Assembly: GCF_004307425.1 (NCBI RefSeq)
Contig: NZ_SEWZ01000002.1
Location: 438,935 to 502,934, forward strand
Direction of reading: 5' to 3'
Source: Aquirufa antheringensis
Lineage (GTDB): Bacteria > Bacteroidota > Bacteroidia > Cytophagales > Spirosomataceae
DNA length: 64,000 bases
This document shows positions 12,534-19,527 of this stretch, piece after piece. Both the position numbers and the translations under genes were made by a program. Each line of letters begins with the position of its first letter. Position 1 is the stretch's first letter. Under the pieces are notes generated by a model. It saw nothing but the letters and a program-made list of their open reading frames with translations, had not been told where the DNA came from and searched no databases.

Positions 12534-13873
12534 AAAAACAAGTACTTGTAAACGCTAAAATCGTCAATGAAGGCACCTCCTTTTTTTCGGACGTGTTGAT
12601 TCATCACGGTCGAATTGAAAAAATAGCCCCCCATATTTCTGACCCCAATGCAGATGTTTTCGACCTTCAGGGGAATTATTTGATCCCCGGAATGATCGAT
12701 GATCAGGTGCATTTTAGAGATCCGGGATTAACCTATAAAGGCAATTTAACCACAGAATCTAGAGCAGCTGTTGCAGGCGGCGTAACCTCCTTTATGGATA
12801 TGCCTAACACTATTCCGAATACGCTAACCCGCGATTTATTGGAACAAAAATACCAAGCAGCGGCGCAGCAATCGCTCGCGAATTATTCCTTTTTTATGGG
12901 GGTAACCGCTGGCAATTTAGAGGAGGCCTTGCGGGTAGATAACGAGAGTGTTTGTGGCATTACGGATGATGGGCTGTACTTTAATGAACAACAAATTCTA
13001 GCGAATAACCCGGAATATTTGGAAAAATTATTCTCGCGTGCAGAAACCTTGGTTGCCTTACACAGCGAGGACGAATCCATTATTGATCAAAATTACGAGC
13101 GGTATTTTACCGAAACGAAAGGCCAAATTACTTTTGCTTTACATGCTAAAATTCGAAGTACGGGGGCCTGCGTGACGGCCACAAAACGGGTTTTGGACAT
13201 ACAATCAAAACACCAAAACAGGCTCCATTTTTTCCATATTTCCACTGGCGAAGAAGCGATGCTTTTCCCCGCCTCTACCGATTATAGAAACAAACGAGTA
13301 ACAGCAGAAGCCTGTATTCATCACCTGTGGTTTACGGAAAAAGACTATGAAAAAAGTGGGGGCGATATTAAATGGAATCCCTCCATCAAGACGGAATTTG
13401 ATCGGGTAACGTTAATCCAGGCATTGAAAGAAGGGCGGATCGATATTATCGCCTCAGACCACGCGCCTCACAGTAAGGAAGAAAAACAAGGAACCTACGA
13501 ACAAGTGAAATCGGGTGCGCCCATCGTACAGCATACCTTGCCGCTCCTGTTTGAATTAGCTTCTCGGGGGGAAATTTCCGTCGAACAAATTGTCGAAAAA
13601 ACCAGTCATCGGGTAGCGGATATCTACCGTTTGAAGGACAGAGGGTATCTACGCGAAGGCTACTATGCAGATCTAGTGGAAATGCAGCCCAATTCCCCGT
13701 GGCATGTTACCACAACATCTCTTTTTTATAGGTGTGGATGGGCACCGGTAGTGGGGGAGCGACTTTCTGCTAAAGTAAAACGTACGTTTGTAAATGGAAA
13801 TCTCGTATTTCAGGAGGATGCGTTTATGTCGGATGCCAAAGGTTCTCGTTTATTCTTCGAAAAGATCAGGTAG
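12530..13873 (+). CDS. pyrC: dihydroorotase (class I, PyrC/AllB-type amidohydrolase)
   Basis: A 447-residue amidohydrolase catalysing the ring closure of carbamoyl-aspartate to dihydroorotate in pyrimidine synthesis. The N-terminal metal motif is DDQVHFRDPG (residues 57-66), where the usual HxH reads Gln59-Val-His61. Other hallmarks are 'GVTSFMDMPNT', the histidine in 'FHISTGEE' and the late metal-site motif 'IIASDHAPH'. Allantoinase or hydantoinase activity cannot be strictly excluded from sequence, but operon position after tsaC and overall similarity favour PyrC. The first metal histidine replacement is flagged separately. Confidence 0.88.
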   Translation: MKKQVLVNAKIVNEGTSFFSDVLIHHGRIEKIAPHISDPNADVFDLQGNYLIPGMIDDQVHFRDPGLTYKGNLTTESRAAVAGGVTSFMDMPNTIPNTLTRDLLEQKYQAAAQQSLANYSFFMGVTAGNLEEALRVDNESVCGITDDGLYFNEQQILANNPEYLEKLFSRAETLVALHSEDESIIDQNYERYFTETKGQITFALHAKIRSTGACVTATKRVLDIQSKHQNRLHFFHISTGEEAMLFPASTDYRNKRVTAEACIHHLWFTEKDYEKSGGDIKWNPSIKTEFDRVTLIQALKEGRIDIIASDHAPHSKEEKQGTYEQVKSGAPIVQHTLPLLFELASRGEISVEQIVEKTSHRVADIYRLKDRGYLREGYYADLVEMQPNSPWHVTTTSLFYRCGWAPVVGERLSAKVKRTFVNGNLVFQEDAFMSDAKGSRLFFEKIR

Positions 13874-14951
13874 CATTTTTTTGACCACTTAATAGTTTAA
13901 ATAATTTCACGTGTTCATAATAGTTCTCCCTACCTATTTTATGTTTTACCAAGATATTGGCGCTAACCAAATCATCCAAATAGCGAATGGCCGTATTTCT
14001 GCTAACCCTTAAATCTTTCTGTAGGTATTCTATTTTGGTATAAGGGTATTTGAAAAGACTATTTAGTAGGTCTTGGCTATATAGTTTAGGTGCCAATGCT
14101 CTAATCTGGCTTTTTTGTTCTTGCATCAATAATCGGAGCGCTTGAATTAATATAATCCCTTCTTTAGCCGTTTTTTCTACTCCATCTAGGATAAATAACA
14201 TCCATGCCTCCCACGACTCTTTTACACGGATTTCTTGAAGTAATCGATAATAGTCGTTTTTATGGGCGATGATGTAGCTGCTTAGATAAAGAATAGGCAA
14301 AGTTAAGAGTCCTTTTTGGACCAAATACAATACATTAATAATTCGTCCAGTTCTGCCGTTACCATCATAAAAGGGGTGAATACTTTCGAATTGATAATGA
14401 ATGATAGCCATCTTTATTAATGGGTCAAGGTCCATCATCGAATCATCATTGATAAAGGATTCCAGGTTTTGCATCAAGTTAAGGATGGTATCGTAGTCTT
14501 GTGGGGGTGTATGAATAACTTCTCCTGTTTGATCATTTAATAATTTTGTGCCGGGAAGCCTTCTAAAACCGGCCTTGTTTTGTTCAACGACTTCTTGGAT
14601 TTGCAGGATTGTATTATTCGTAAGTAATCCATTTGTTTTAACAAGGTCAAAGCCCTCAATTAATGCTTTTGCATACTGGTGAACTTCTTTAGCTGCAGGG
14701 CTAGCAAACTGCTGGTTTTGAAAACTACTTCGATAGATTTCATCAAATGTGCTAATGATGTTTTCTATCGCGGAACTTTCCCTCGCCTCTCTAAGGGCTA
14801 ACGTTTCCAAAAGAATACGTTCATTTGGAAGGCTACTGATGACCCCTTTAAATTCTGCCAAAGCCTGGTGTGCTAACGCTGATTTACGCAAAACTGCTTT
14901 GGTTTCAATATCCTGATGCAAAGGCAGTAGAGGGATTTTTGTCGTTTCCAT
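13866..14951 (-). CDS. fic: Fic family protein with winged-helix C terminus
   Basis: A 361-residue class II Fic enzyme, which typically AMPylates proteins. An N-terminal Fic/DOC helical domain carries the autoinhibitory motif [S/T]xxxE[G/N] as SSAIEN (residues 59-64). The catalytic motif HPFYDGNGRTGR (residues 192-203) is complete, with His192. The C-terminal 80-90 residues form a winged-helix domain ('IEYLQKDLRVSRNTAIRYL'), so the protein probably also binds DNA. Three AACCCAAA-type boxes lie just upstream of its start. No separate antitoxin is adjacent; regulation is likely by the built-in inhibitory helix and autorepression (inference). Confidence 0.92.
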   Translation of the reverse strand: METTKIPLLPLHQDIETKAVLRKSALAHQALAEFKGVISSLPNERILLETLALREARESSAIENIISTFDEIYRSSFQNQQFASPAAKEVHQYAKALIEGFDLVKTNGLLTNNTILQIQEVVEQNKAGFRRLPGTKLLNDQTGEVIHTPPQDYDTILNLMQNLESFINDDSMMDLDPLIKMAIIHYQFESIHPFYDGNGRTGRIINVLYLVQKGLLTLPILYLSSYIIAHKNDYYRLLQEIRVKESWEAWMLFILDGVEKTAKEGIILIQALRLLMQEQKSQIRALAPKLYSQDLLNSLFKYPYTKIEYLQKDLRVSRNTAIRYLDDLVSANILVKHKIGRENYYEHVKLFKLLSGQKNAT

Positions 14952-14959
14952 TTCGAAAT

Positions 14960-15014
14960 ATAACCCAAAAATTTAATTATTTGGGTTGTTTCGATTAACT
15001 ATAACCCAAATAAT
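14960..15014. promoter_or_regulatory. triple AACCCAAA operator upstream of the Fic gene
   Basis: Three copies of AACCCAAA occur at 14962-14969 (+), 14980-14987 (inverted) and 15003-15010 (+). The second and third extend to a perfect 12-bp inverted repeat, ATTATTTGGGTT at 14976-14987 and AACCCAAATAAT at 15003-15014, separated by 15 bp. Position directly before the Fic ATG (14951) suggests autoregulation through its C-terminal winged helix (inference). Confidence 0.55.
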
Positions 15015-15101
15015 CAACATTTTGGTATATATCTGCTGCGCTCAATCGCCGTTTATATAATAGACGGGTCTAAAGATGTTTAAATTGTCGTACTTGCTTC
15101 C

Positions 15102-15758
15102 ATGACAGCATCGCGCAAAACTTCCCTGACCGCCGGTATTCTTTACCTGCTCACCTTTATTTCCATCCCCACTTTATCGCTTTACCACGAAATTCACCAG
15201 CCGAATTTTGTTATCAGCTCAGCGCCATCAACTGATGTGGTGCTCGGAGGGATGTTAGAACTGGTGATGGCTTTGGCCTGTATCGGTACGGCTTTGGCGT
15301 TTTATCCGGTCCTAAAGAAGCAAAATGAAATGCTCGCTTTGGGTTTTGTGGCGGCGCGGATTTTAGAAGCGGCGCTGATTTTTGCGGGAGTTGCGAGCCT
15401 ATTAACGGTCTTGAATTTGCGCTCTCTAGGTGCAGAAGCACAGGTGGTTTCCCGAGGGTTAGTGATGTTGTATGATCGTTTGTTTTTGATTAGCCAAAGT
15501 TTCATCCCGGCCATCAATGGGCTATTGTTAGGATCACTCTTGTACCAAACTCGTTTAGTCCCTCGCATTTTACCCATTATTGGGATCATCGGCGCCTTTA
15601 CTTTAGTAGCCGGTGATGTAGCCGTTTTGTATGGTGTGTATGATCAGCGAGCACCTATCGCCGGCTTATCAGCGGTCCCAATTGCGCTGTGGGAATTTTC
15701 GCTGGGGATTTATTTGACGATTAAAGGATTTAAAGAAAATGCCGTAATTTTAGGTTAA
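15102..15758 (+). CDS. DUF4386 family membrane protein
   Basis: A 218-residue integral membrane protein with about six hydrophobic helices. The N-terminal 'TAGILYLLTFISIPTLSLY' and the later 'YDRLFLISQSFIPAINGLLLGSLLYQT' (two adjoining blocks) are typical of DUF4386 proteins. Biochemical function of the family is unknown. The stop overlaps the ATG of the PhzF-family gene by one base (TAATG), so the two are probably translated together. Confidence 0.85.
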   Translation: MTASRKTSLTAGILYLLTFISIPTLSLYHEIHQPNFVISSAPSTDVVLGGMLELVMALACIGTALAFYPVLKKQNEMLALGFVAARILEAALIFAGVASLLTVLNLRSLGAEAQVVSRGLVMLYDRLFLISQSFIPAINGLLLGSLLYQTRLVPRILPIIGIIGAFTLVAGDVAVLYGVYDQRAPIAGLSAVPIALWEFSLGIYLTIKGFKENAVILG

Positions 15759-16543
15759 TGAAAATTCCTATTTATCAAGTCGACGCCTTTACGAACGAAC
15801 GCTTTAAAGGCAATCCTGCTGCGGTTTGCCCCTTAGACAATTGGCTTCCAGCTGCCGTGATGCAAAACATCGCAGCGGAGAATAATTTAGCGGAAACGGC
15901 CTTCGTTGTAGCCGCCGGCGAAAACTTCGAAATCCGTTGGTTTACGCCCACGGTTGAAGTGGACTTATGCGGACATGCGACCTTAGCGAGTGCGTATGTA
16001 TTATTTAACGAATTAGGTTTTTCAGGGGACCAAATCAACTTCATTTCTCATCGAAGCGGTCCTTTATCCGTGACAAAAAATGGCTCCATTTTAGCCTTGA
16101 ATTTTCCCGTTGATTCATTGACGGAATTAACCTTAAAACCAGAGGTTGCCATAGGATTATCGCAGACGCCTCGCGCCGTTTTTAAAGGCAAAACGGATTA
16201 CTTATTTGTCTACGATTCGGAAGCGGAAATCTTGGCTTTGCAACCAGATTTCGTAGCCTTAAAAGCGCATCCTGTTCGCGGGATTATCGTAACGGCTCCC
16301 GGTGAAACGACGGATTTTGTGTCGCGCTTTTTTGGGCCAGCTTGTGGCGTGAATGAAGATCCGGTGACGGGTTCAGCGCACACGACTTTGACACCTTATT
16401 GGGCTTCGATTTTAGGTAAGACGGAATTAACGGCTCGTCAATTATCACAAAGAACAGGTGACTTAACCTGTAACTTAATGGGCGATCGCGTGGAGATAGC
16501 TGGCGAAGCTGTGTTATATTTAAAGGGAGAGATAGAAGTGTAA
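15758..16543 (+). CDS. PhzF family isomerase/epimerase
   Basis: A 261-residue member of the PhzF/DapF-fold superfamily, cytoplasmic. The N-terminal 'YQVDAFTNERFKGNPAAVC' and the active-site Glu46 in 'NNLAETAFV' are diagnostic, as is the second-domain motif 'NEDPVTGSAH' (Asp/Gly/Ser-binding loop). PhzF isomerises a dihydro-hydroxyanthranilate in phenazine synthesis, but most family members, this one included, lie outside phenazine clusters and have unknown substrates. No phenazine genes are present nearby. Translationally coupled to the DUF4386 gene. Confidence 0.9.
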   Translation: MKIPIYQVDAFTNERFKGNPAAVCPLDNWLPAAVMQNIAAENNLAETAFVVAAGENFEIRWFTPTVEVDLCGHATLASAYVLFNELGFSGDQINFISHRSGPLSVTKNGSILALNFPVDSLTELTLKPEVAIGLSQTPRAVFKGKTDYLFVYDSEAEILALQPDFVALKAHPVRGIIVTAPGETTDFVSRFFGPACGVNEDPVTGSAHTTLTPYWASILGKTELTARQLSQRTGDLTCNLMGDRVEIAGEAVLYLKGEIEV

Positions 16544-16589
16544 TATGTTAATTATAAGCATATTGGATTTTAATACAGAAATTAAATTG

Positions 16590-16597
16590 TAATTTTG
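16590..16597 (+). promoter_or_regulatory. -7 promoter element for the small ORF/zeta-toxin pair
   Basis: TAATTTTG matches TAnnTTTG and ends 21 bp before the ATG at 16619. No -33 element at good spacing was found. Confidence 0.4.
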
Positions 16598-16618
16598 TAT
16601 TTCAATAATTCTCCAATT

Positions 16619-16783
16619 ATGGAAAACTTTTCTAATACTGAAAAACGAGTTGTTTTTTTTCAAAAGCAATTGGAGAAAGCGATGCCTGCGGTTAGACAAC
16701 AAATTAAGGTCTATGAGTCTCATGTTAAATCAGGTAATACGAATAAATCACCTAAAGTAGCACCTCAATTCCATAATGCATAA
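16619..16783 (+). CDS. small protein upstream of zeta-toxin-like gene (candidate antitoxin)
   Basis: A 54-residue, charged protein starting MENFSNTEKR; an in-frame upstream ATG at 16595 overlaps the promoter region and is less likely. The middle is predicted helical ('FFQKQLEKAMPAVRQQIKVY'). I do not recognise a family. Its stop overlaps by 8 bp the ATG of a P-loop zeta-toxin-like gene, the layout of Bacteroidota antitoxin/zeta-toxin operons, so an antitoxin or partner role is inferred from context alone. Confidence 0.6.
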   Translation: MENFSNTEKRVVFFQKQLEKAMPAVRQQIKVYESHVKSGNTNKSPKVAPQFHNA

Positions 16784-17377
16784 ATCACGATTGCCGGTGA
16801 TTGCGGGATGCAATGGCTCTGGTAAATCTTCGTTTTCAAAGTACTTAGTTCCCTCGCCAAATACGTTCCTTTTGATTATGATTCCCATTTCTTAAGCCAT
16901 TATAGGGCCTTAATAGATATTGATATTAAGGAACAAATGGCACATAATTTAGCGTCATCGGATTTAAACGTTGAGATTGAAGAAGCATGGAAAAGTAGGA
17001 AAGATTTCGCTTATGAAACAAATTTTGATAGTGAACCCATGTACTGGCCTGATAAATTTAAAGCCAAAGGGTATGACCTTTTTCTGATATTTCTTTGTTT
17101 GGATTCCCTCGAGTTAGCGAATAATCGAGTTTCAATAAGGGTAGAAAATGGGGGACATTTCGTTCCTACATTTGAGGTGGAGCGAAGGTATTTTGCAGGA
17201 TTTAAAAACTTGAATAAGTATTATGCTCGGTTTGATTTTATAGATATATTTGAAGGTTCTGCTCATGCAAAAATCCCTGAGCACTTGGCAACTGTTGAAA
17301 AAGGAAAAGTGGTCTTTTCAACTTTGGAATGTTATATGTACTTAAAAAACCTAATTCCTGTGTTAATTTCCCGCTAA
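16776..17377 (+). pseudogene. zeta toxin-like P-loop kinase, frameshifted
   Basis: The first frame starts at 16776 and encodes MHKSRLPVIAGCNGSGKSSF, a complete Walker A (GCNGSGKS), then stops at 16893-16895. From about 16850 the +2 frame continues the protein ('KYVPFDYDSHFLSHYRAL'), running open to 17377. The overlap implies one base missing at about 16850-16890. Joined, the product would be about 200 residues, the normal length of Bacteroidota zeta-toxin-like proteins, with the family-like segments 'FAYETNF' and 'GYDLFLIFLCLDSLELA'. Zeta toxins phosphorylate UDP-GlcNAc or related sugars. This is either a genuine inactivating mutation or a sequencing error; the rest of the frame is well preserved. 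Confidence 0.75.
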
Positions 17378-17475
17378 GTAGCTCATTTAATTACCTTTTT
17401 GCTAGGAGGAAATAACCCATAAAGAGGAAAAACAGTCAATAAACGAATTAACAACCCTTATAAATGATAATGAAC

Positions 17476-17991
17476 ATGAAAAAATTAATCACCTTTTTTG
17501 CCATTTTAGCGATGGCCACCAGCTTAACAGCTCAAACACCTAAAGCGAATTTGCTTAAAGAATGGGAGCGCGCGCGTGCTTACACGAAAGAGTATTTAGA
17601 GGCGATGCCAGAAACGGGTTATGCGTTAAAACCTACGAAAGAAATGCGGTCATTTGCGGGTCAAATGCTTCACTTAAGCGACGCGATTTACATGATTGTG
17701 GGAACAGCCACGGATGTAGCGCCTACGGTAAAGGATTTGGAAAAATCAAATGACGTAGCGAAAGTAAGTGTGACGGACAAAGTGTTAGCAGCGTATGATT
17801 TTGCCATTAATGCCATCAAAAATGTACCGGATGCAAAATTAGCAGAATCGGTTAAATTATTTGGTCGATTTGAATTGACAAAAGGTCAAGCAATCGATAA
17901 AGCGTTTGAACATCAAACGCACCACCGTGGTCAAGCGACGGTCTATATCCGTTTAGCGGGTGCTACACCTCCACAAGAGAAATTGTTCTAG
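17476..17991 (+). CDS. secreted DinB family protein
   Basis: A 171-residue protein with a signal peptide (MKKLITFFAILAMATSLTA, then QTPKANLL). The DinB/YfiT-like four-helix metal-binding fold is shown by a first histidine in 'AGQMLHLSDAIYMIVG' and the HxxxHHRGQ-like 'FEHQTHHRGQATVYIRLAG' near the C terminus. Family members are putative metal-dependent enzymes, several being thiol-dependent transferases; export of this one is a less common variant. In-frame ATGs at 17464 and 17470 are alternatives, but 17476 gives the cleanest signal peptide. Followed by a hairpin terminator. Confidence 0.88.
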   Translation: MKKLITFFAILAMATSLTAQTPKANLLKEWERARAYTKEYLEAMPETGYALKPTKEMRSFAGQMLHLSDAIYMIVGTATDVAPTVKDLEKSNDVAKVSVTDKVLAAYDFAINAIKNVPDAKLAESVKLFGRFELTKGQAIDKAFEHQTHHRGQATVYIRLAGATPPQEKLF

Positions 17992-18009
17992 TCTAAACAA
18001 TTTGCAGTG

Positions 18010-18045
18010 AAAAGGGTTTGTCATTCATAGGCAAGCCCTTTTTTT
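18010..18045 (+). terminator. intrinsic terminator after the DinB gene
   Basis: A stem with some G-T pairs (AAAGGGTTTGTC with GGCAAGCCCTTT) is closed by a loop of 6-7 bases and followed by a T-run that ends at the ATG of the DUF2256 gene. Confidence 0.6.
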
Positions 18046-18204
18046 ATGCAAGGCGTTAAAAAACAACATTTACCCTCCAAAACCTGTCCCATCTGTAATC
18101 GCCCTTTCGCCTGGCGCAAGAAGTGGGAGAAGAATTGGGACCAAATCATCTATTGTGGTGAAAAGTGCAGACGTAGCAAATATGTTTTCGGAGGAGGATA
18201 TTGA
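18046..18204 (+). CDS. DUF2256 domain zinc-ribbon-like small protein
   Basis: A 52-residue protein, too short for most gene finders: it begins MQGVKKQHLPSK and contains 'KTCPICNRPFAWRKKWEKNW' followed by 'YCGEKCRR'. The four cysteines in a CxxC...CxxxC arrangement, with the RPFxWRKKW core, are the DUF2256 hallmark. DUF2256 proteins occur next to cryptochrome/photolyase genes in many bacteria; their role is unknown. The 3' end overlaps the next gene by 23 bp in a different frame, and the next two genes are DUF2805 and a photolyase-like protein, matching that association. Confidence 0.88.
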   Translation: MQGVKKQHLPSKTCPICNRPFAWRKKWEKNWDQIIYCGEKCRRSKYVFGGGY

Positions 18205-18451
18205 CCGCATTATCCAAATGGCCTGGGAAGATCGCACGCCTTTTGAGGCGATCGAATTTCAGTTTGGCCTAAAGGAAAAAGAGGTCATCGAATTCATGCG
18301 ACTGAATAGTAAGGAGTCGAGTTTCCGCATGTGGCGAAAACGAATGACGGGCCGCGGCACGAAACACTTGCAAAAACGTGTTGCGGTAGATCCGCGCTTC
18401 AAATGCACCTTGCAACGTAGCATCAGTATGAATAAAATCAGCAAGCGCTAA
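18182..18451 (+). CDS. TIGR03643/DUF2805 family protein
   Basis: An 89-residue cytoplasmic protein. The start at 18182 (MFSEEDIDRIIQMAWEDRTP) is the standard N terminus of the family; a longer frame from 18155 lies inside the DUF2256 gene. The conserved body continues 'FEAIEFQFGLKEKEVIEFMR' and 'SFRMWRKRMTGRGTKH'. The helix-turn-helix-like first half (sigma-factor or MerR-like in appearance) suggests nucleic acid binding, but no function has been shown to my knowledge. Its last base is shared with the ATG of the downstream photolyase-like gene, so the three + strand genes form a coupled operon. Confidence 0.88.
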   Translation: MFSEEDIDRIIQMAWEDRTPFEAIEFQFGLKEKEVIEFMRLNSKESSFRMWRKRMTGRGTKHLQKRVAVDPRFKCTLQRSISMNKISKR

Positions 18452-19527
18452 TGAAGTTTTCGACAAAACGCGAAGAGGTATTAGCGCAAATCGATCAATT
18501 CGACCCAGAAAAGTATGCACGAAGCCGGAACTTCATTACCGGTGGAGTGTCTTATTTATCTCCCTATTTATCCCGCGGTTTTATCACCGTTCCCCAAGTC
18601 GTCAAACGATTAAAGGATCGTGGAATCGGATTAGAACAGGCTGAAAAATTTATCCAAGAATTAGCGTGGCGCGAGTTTTATACCCGTACCTGGTTTCAAA
18701 AAGGCGATGCTATTTTTGAAGATATCCGCCATCCGCAGGAGGGCATTGAGCGCTTCGGAATCCCGAAAGCGGTGTTAGAATCTACCACAGGAATTCAAGC
18801 TTTAGATGGGGCATTAAAGAACTTCCCAGATACGGGATATCTCCACAATCACCTCCGAATGTACCTGGCCTCGACGATTTGTAACGTGGCCAAATACCAC
18901 TGGTTAGAACCTGCCCAATGGATGTATTACCATTTGTTGGACGGCGATTTAGCCAGCAACGCGCTGAGCTGGCAATGGTGCGCTGGGACTTTCAGCAACA
19001 AGCTGTATTATGCGAATCAGGAGAATATCAATCGATACACCGGGAGTCAGCAACGTGGTACTTTCTTGGATTTTGAGTATGAGGATTTACCTTCGCAACC
19101 TGTCCCCGATCATCTGTGTAGATCGGTAGAGGCTTCACTTCAGTTTACCCCGCCCACGACGAAACCGCTGGAATTAATCGATGTAATTCCCACTTTCATC
19201 TATACCCATTACACATTGGACCCAACTTTTCATGAAGGGGAAATAGGCAACCGGATTTTGGTCTTAGAGCCGAGCCATTTTGCGAAGCATCCGATGGCGC
19301 CGAAAACGATCGAGTTTATCCTTTCGCTGGCTGAAAATATACCTGGAATTCAAGTCTATTATGGGGAATATGCGGATTTAAACGTGAAAGGCATTTTCCG
19401 TGATCATCCTATCAATGCCCATTTTCAGGGTATTCGCGAAGTGCACCCGAGTTTAGCTCCCGGCTTGCAAGGGGAGTTCAATAGCTTCTTTTCGTTTTGG
19501 AATAAACTAAGCCGACAATTGAGCTAA
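18451..19527 (+). CDS. photolyase/cryptochrome FAD-domain protein with C-terminal extension
   Basis: A 358-residue protein that begins directly with the photolyase FAD-binding helical domain and lacks the usual N-terminal alpha/beta antenna domain. Motifs: 'GGVSYLSPYLSRGFITVPQV', 'ELAWREFYTRTWF', 'TGIQALDGALKNFPDTGYLH', 'NHLRMYLAS' and 'DGDLASNALSWQWCAGTF', covering residues about 25-205. After a linker, residues about 265-320 ('RILVLEPSHFAKHPMAPKTI', then 'FILSLAENIPGIQVYYGE') resemble an alpha/beta segment of the type normally found at a photolyase N terminus. Repair activity cannot be predicted. Its 3' end overlaps the convergent photolyase-related gene by 21 bp. Confidence 0.85.
   Translation: MKFSTKREEVLAQIDQFDPEKYARSRNFITGGVSYLSPYLSRGFITVPQVVKRLKDRGIGLEQAEKFIQELAWREFYTRTWFQKGDAIFEDIRHPQEGIERFGIPKAVLESTTGIQALDGALKNFPDTGYLHNHLRMYLASTICNVAKYHWLEPAQWMYYHLLDGDLASNALSWQWCAGTFSNKLYYANQENINRYTGSQQRGTFLDFEYEDLPSQPVPDHLCRSVEASLQFTPPTTKPLELIDVIPTFIYTHYTLDPTFHEGEIGNRILVLEPSHFAKHPMAPKTIEFILSLAENIPGIQVYYGEYADLNVKGIFRDHPINAHFQGIREVHPSLAPGLQGEFNSFFSFWNKLSRQLS

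Noticed and set aside
15758-16543. Phenazine biosynthesis
   Set aside because: Only a PhzF-family isomerase is present; no other phenazine gene occurs in the window.
16937-17377. Independent gene starting at the ATG at 16937
   Set aside because: The frame continues upstream in phase with zeta-toxin-like sequence, so it is the 3' part of a frameshifted gene rather than a separate protein.
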